DNA of 64,000 bases from Bradyrhizobium sp. CB82 (lineage in GTDB: Bacteria; Pseudomonadota; Alphaproteobacteria; Rhizobiales; Xanthobacteraceae): positions 806,001 to 870,000 of the forward strand of contig NZ_CP121650.1 of the NCBI RefSeq assembly GCF_029714405.1, given 5' to 3'. Under the pieces are notes generated by a model. That model searched no databases. It had not been told where the DNA came from and worked only from the letters and a program-made list of their open reading frames with translations. Of the stretch, positions 60,994-64,000 are shown piece after piece. The translations under genes were made by a program, and so were the position numbers. Each line of letters opens with the position of its first letter. The stretch's first letter is position 1.

Positions 60994-61369
60994 GCCTTCG
61001 CTGCCAGCTACGGCTCGGCAGGCCCATCTCCGCTCTCGTAGCGAAGCGGCAAAGGCTGTCGCGCTGGAGCCTTGGCGGAGGCGGGATTAGCTCAGCAGGC
61101 TATCTCCACCCCAGCAACTTCCACGTGCGGCGAGATTCCTCGTCTCCGCGTCATCAAGTCTCGCTTCGTTCAACCCATCGTGTTGTACCCGTCAGTCCGC
61201 GGCTGATATGCTTCCTTGATCAGGACAGTAATTGCAGTCCGCAAGCAGACTTCGTGGCGATGTCGGCCTTCTGATCGGATATCGATCCCGCTCGCGCTTT
61301 TTTTGATGCTCAACGAATTTTAAAGAAATTCATTCGCGGCTGCCTCGTCCTCACAATGGGAGATGTGCC
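60994..61369. other. 376-base gap after tRNA-Phe with a tRNA-like 5' fragment
   Basis: GCGGGATTAGCTCAG (61081-61095) looks like the first 15 bases of a tRNA (acceptor strand and D-arm start) but the rest is missing. CAGCCTTCGCTGCC and CGGCAAAGGCTGTCGC (60991-61055) form an imperfect hairpin. No gene seen. Confidence 0.5.
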
Positions 61370-62002
61370 ATGGCTGCATCGGACTGGCGTCTCGAAGGCG
61401 AGTGGATCAAGAATTGTACGTGCGCATTTGGCTGCCCCTGCGACTTCAACGCCCCGCCGACCCAGGGCTATTGCAAGGGCATGGTCGGCATGAGGATCAG
61501 CAAGGGACATTTCGACGGGACCAGGCTCGATGGCCTGTGTTTCGCAGCCACGGTCCATTTCCCCGGAGCGCTGCATGAAGGCAATGGCAAAATGCAGCCG
61601 ATCATCGATGAGCGTGCAACGCCGGAACAGCGCCAGGCGCTGTTTGACATCTTCTCCGGCAAGCATTCCGCCGAGGGGACGCTGTTCCACATCCTCAGCC
61701 TGATCGTGACCACCATTCACGATCCCGTCTTTGCGCCGTTCGAATTTTCCTTCGACAAGGAGGGGCGCGTCGCCAAGCTCGTCGTCAAGGGCGTGCTGGA
61801 GACGGACGTCGAACCGATCAAGAACCCGGTAACCGGTGCGCCGCATCGCATTCAGGTGGTCGTGCCCGAGGGCTTCGAGCACCGGGCCGCCGAGGTCGCA
61901 TCGGCCGACATCCGCTCGACAGGTGCGATCAAGTTCGAAACGAAGGGCACGCACAGCTCTCTCGCCAACGTCGTGCAGACGCCGGATGGCGTTGCCGCCT
62001 GA
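61370..62002 (+). CDS. DUF1326 family protein
   Basis: 210 residues. The N-terminal cysteine cluster WIKNCTCAFGCPCDFNAPP is the DUF1326 mark, with later GYCKGMVGMRISKGHFDG and FSGKHSAEGTLFHILSLIV. The family is soluble and suspected of metal binding through these cysteines. It stands 47 bases before the DUF2182 gene on the same strand, a common pairing. AATGGGAGATGTGCC precedes the ATG. Confidence 0.92.
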   Translation: MAASDWRLEGEWIKNCTCAFGCPCDFNAPPTQGYCKGMVGMRISKGHFDGTRLDGLCFAATVHFPGALHEGNGKMQPIIDERATPEQRQALFDIFSGKHSAEGTLFHILSLIVTTIHDPVFAPFEFSFDKEGRVAKLVVKGVLETDVEPIKNPVTGAPHRIQVVVPEGFEHRAAEVASADIRSTGAIKFETKGTHSSLANVVQTPDGVAA

Positions 62003-62049
62003 TGGCCTGATTCGCCGTTCCGACTTGCCGCGCCGTCAGTGAGGGGCTC

Positions 62050-62844
62050 ATGAACGGGCCAGGTGTGCTCGAATATAGCGTGCTCGAACAGGTGTTACGT
62101 CGCGATCGCCTGATCGTTGCGGTCGGGCTTGTCGCGGTGGTGGCGCTCGCCTGGGCCTATCTGGCTGTCGGCGCCGGCATGGATACCGAGATGATGGCCG
62201 ACATGCCGGACATGGCGCCGATGCCATGGACGCCGGTCTATGCCGCGCTGCTGTTCGTCATGTGGTGGGTGATGATGATCGCAATGATGGTGCCGAGCGC
62301 GGCGCCCACCGTGCTGCTCTACGCGGCCATCAGGCGCAAGCGCGCGACAGCGCCGGGCACCGCGGCGGAAGCCTGGGTCTTTCTCGCGGGCTATCTCGCG
62401 ATATGGGCCGGGTTCAGCCTCGTTGCGGTCATGGCACAATGGTCGCTCGAACATTTGGGGCTGTTGTCCATGGCAATGACAAGTACCAGCGCGGTGTTGG
62501 GCGGCGCCATTCTGATCGCCGCGGGGCTCTACCAGTTCACGCCGCTCAAGCGTGCCTGCCTTCGCTACTGTCAGAGCCCGCTGCTGTTCCTCAGCCAGAA
62601 CTGGCGGCCAGGCACGATTGGGGCACTCGGCATGGGACTTCGCCACGGCGGCTATTGCGTCGGCTGCTGCTGGTTTCTGATGGCGTTACTGTTCGTCAGC
62701 GGCGTGATGAATCTTGTCTGGATCATCGGCATAGCCGTCTACGTCGCCTGCGAGAAACTGTTGCCGTTTGGTGGAAGGCTCAGCCATGCGGCCGGAGCGG
62801 CCCTCATCATATCAGGCGCGATTCTGCTCGCGCGCGCGACGTGA
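62050..62844 (+). CDS. DUF2182 predicted metal-binding membrane protein
   Basis: 264 residues with about six membrane helices. MPWTPVYAALLFVMWWVMMI, AMMVPSAAPTVLLYAAIRR, YQFTPLKRACLRYCQSPLLF and LRHGGYCVGCCWFLMALLF are DUF2182 marks; the Cys/His/Met-rich segments suggest metal binding. A Met/Asp-rich periplasmic loop (about 41-62) lies between helices 1 and 2. Operon partner of DUF1326. GAGGGGCTC before the ATG. Confidence 0.92.
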   Translation: MNGPGVLEYSVLEQVLRRDRLIVAVGLVAVVALAWAYLAVGAGMDTEMMADMPDMAPMPWTPVYAALLFVMWWVMMIAMMVPSAAPTVLLYAAIRRKRATAPGTAAEAWVFLAGYLAIWAGFSLVAVMAQWSLEHLGLLSMAMTSTSAVLGGAILIAAGLYQFTPLKRACLRYCQSPLLFLSQNWRPGTIGALGMGLRHGGYCVGCCWFLMALLFVSGVMNLVWIIGIAVYVACEKLLPFGGRLSHAAGAALIISGAILLARAT

Positions 62845-62987
62845 TCTGCGTGACACGCATTGTTGTGCCGGTTACGGCGGTTGTTTTCGATGCCGAGGGG
62901 AGGGAGGTGATTGCACGAATTTGCGAGCGCGGATTTCCTTTCGAATTTCATCACGCGAAATCCACCTTTGTTGCAAGGAGTAGGTCA

Positions 62988-63386
62988 ATGGCATCCAATC
63001 TCGAGATCGCAAAGAAGGGCTACGAGCTTTTTCAGCAGGGCGACATTGCAACGCTCGTCAACGACATGATGGCGGACGATTGTACCTGGATATCGCCCGG
63101 CCCGAGGGATAAATTGCCCTGGGCTGGCCAAGTCAGGGGAAAACAGGAGATTGCCGGCTTCTTCGCGAAGATCGCCGAGAACATCGAGTTCTCCGAGTTC
63201 GCGCCGCGCGAGATGATCGAGCAGGGCGACACCGTCGTTGTCCTGGGCTCGGCCTCCGGTCGGATGAAGAAGACGGGCAAGATCAGCAAGAATGAATGGG
63301 CTCACGTGCTGAAATACCGCCAGGGAAAGCTGGTGTTCTTTCAGGAGTATTACGACACGGCCACGGAAATCGCCGCGATGTCGTGA
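62988..63386 (+). CDS. SnoaL-like (NTF2-fold) protein
   Basis: 132 residues from the ATG at 62988 (AAGGAG upstream). NLEIAKKGYELFQQGDIATL, NDMMADDCTWISPGP, VRGKQEIAGFFAKIAENIEF, MIEQGDTVVVLGSASGRMK and FFQEYYDTATEIAAM are typical of the SnoaL-like group. Function unknown; members may bind small ligands. The frame is open upstream across DUF2182, which is a shadow. It is 143 bases after DUF2182. Confidence 0.85.
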   Translation: MASNLEIAKKGYELFQQGDIATLVNDMMADDCTWISPGPRDKLPWAGQVRGKQEIAGFFAKIAENIEFSEFAPREMIEQGDTVVVLGSASGRMKKTGKISKNEWAHVLKYRQGKLVFFQEYYDTATEIAAMS

Positions 63387-63706
63387 CGACAGGCGTGAGG
63401 GTCGCGAAGGGCGGCGTCGCTTGCGTCCTTCATGCGACGCGCATTGTTGAGCCCTCTCCCCTTGCGGGAGAGGGCTGCTCCGCCATCAGCCACATTCTCG
63501 CCCGTCTCGCCAGTTACGCGGCCAGAGACACCCTCCCACAACAAGAAGAGCGGGGAGGAAGCGTGCCTCCATTCACATGATCGTCATGCGCGCGCTTGGC
63601 CACGCATCTATCCCCCTCCAAACGCGCATGCGCGTCGACCAATGGATTGCGCTACAGTGGGGCCCATCACGATACTGCCGAGATCGCCGGTCCCCGCGAG
63701 GCCCCC
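63387..63706. other. 320-base gap with a perfect hairpin, no gene seen
   Basis: AGCCCTCTCCC (63450-63460) and GGGAGAGGGCT (63466-63476) form an 11-base perfect stem with a 5-base loop, a dispersed hairpin common in Bradyrhizobium and a possible terminator for the SnoaL-like gene. The rest probably holds the promoter of the next gene. Confidence 0.5.
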
Positions 63707-64000
63707 ATGCTCCCCATTCCCGCCGACATCTTCACCGAGCCTGACGACGTCTCCCCCGACGGTCTCGCCAATCTCGGCCCGCTGCGCCCTCTCGCCGGGG
63801 TCTGGCAGGCGGACAAGGGCATCGACATCAACCCGAAGGCCGCTGGGCCGGAGCGGCGGACGTTCATCGAGCATATCCGGATGGACCCGATCGATCCGCA
63901 GGCCAACGGGCCGCAGCTGTTCTATGGGCTGCGCTATCACATCCACATCAACACGCCCGAGGAAGACATCACCTTCCACGACCAGGTCGGCTACTGGCTG
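63707..64000 (+). CDS. Nitrobindin/FABP-like heme-binding beta-barrel protein, 3' end cut
   Basis: The first 98 codons are in the window. LGPLRPLAGVWQADKGIDIN, KAAGPERRTFIEHIRMDPID, PQANGPQLFYGLRYHIHINT and ITFHDQVGYWL match the FABP/THAP4-like barrel family, in which GVW starts the first strand and FHDQVGYW precedes a conserved histidine region. Members bind heme or other ligands. The frame is still open at the window end. Confidence 0.88.
   Translation, partial: MLPIPADIFTEPDDVSPDGLANLGPLRPLAGVWQADKGIDINPKAAGPERRTFIEHIRMDPIDPQANGPQLFYGLRYHIHINTPEEDITFHDQVGYWL

Noticed and set aside
60759..61274. A 171-codon + frame across tRNA-Phe
   Set aside because: It reads through the tRNA and low-complexity flanks; not a gene.

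Overview
The window comes from a high-GC alphaproteobacterial chromosome, very probably a Bradyrhizobium or close relative. The evidence is GC-rich third positions throughout, strings of families typical of the Bradyrhizobiaceae (DUF2948-hisD-UPF0262-LMW phosphatase-maf-yacG, DUF6496, host-attachment protein, EthD, DUF1326/DUF2182), and short dispersed repeats of the kind scattered through these genomes. No rRNA, CRISPR array, phage or insertion sequence was seen; the two intact RNA genes are tRNA-Thr(GGU) and tRNA-Phe(GAA).

Layout. 1-2.4 kb: end of a DUF2270 membrane protein, then a LysR regulator divergent from a class D beta-lactamase. 3.2-6.8 kb: a TonB-dependent siderophore receptor followed at once by a PepSY-type inner-membrane protein (iron uptake). 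6.8-9.9 kb: a GntR regulator and an FAD-linked hydroxyacid oxidase, divergent from a DHDPS-family aldolase/dehydratase, with a palindromic operator candidate between them. 10-15.8 kb: an SH3-like secreted protein, a three-domain rhodanese, serA, a patatin and a GntP permease. 15.9-16.3 kb: a tannase/feruloyl-esterase remnant. 16.6-18.8 kb: a host-attachment protein and, convergent with it, an unusual ClpS / ClpX-type zinc finger / AAA ATPase fusion. 18.9-22.5 kb: an EmrAB-type efflux pair divergent from its TetR regulator. 22.5-23.8 kb: MarR plus enoyl-CoA hydratase. Then an MCP, an AraD-type dehydratase, and a methanethiol oxidase/selenium-binding protein with a small membrane partner.

29.6-43.8 kb is a complete carbon-phosphorus lyase island: phnCDE1E2, phnF, phnGHIJKLMN, plus a second leftward operon (beta-helix acetyltransferase, second PhnM, DUF1045 2H-type protein). 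No phnP or phnO is present. I find three Pho-box candidates and a near-perfect 24-bp palindrome for PhnF. Together they suggest phosphate-starvation activation and ligand-dependent repression of phnG.

44-56 kb: an orphan aliphatic-sulfonate binding protein, a histone-like DUF6496 protein, an alpha/beta hydrolase with metY, a LuxR-type solo regulator, RidA, tRNA-Thr, a cNMP-binding/thioredoxin-reductase-like flavoprotein, EthD, a haloperoxidase-type hydrolase and a V8-like serine protease. 56-61 kb: the conserved hisD-yacG housekeeping cluster and tRNA-Phe. 61-64 kb: DUF1326-DUF2182-SnoaL genes and the start of a nitrobindin/FABP-like gene cut by the window edge.

The most unusual object is the ClpS-zinc finger-AAA fusion at 17061-18782. 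Its ClpS domain has lost the residues that normally bind N-degrons. All function calls rest on reading motifs and remembered family features; no database search was run.
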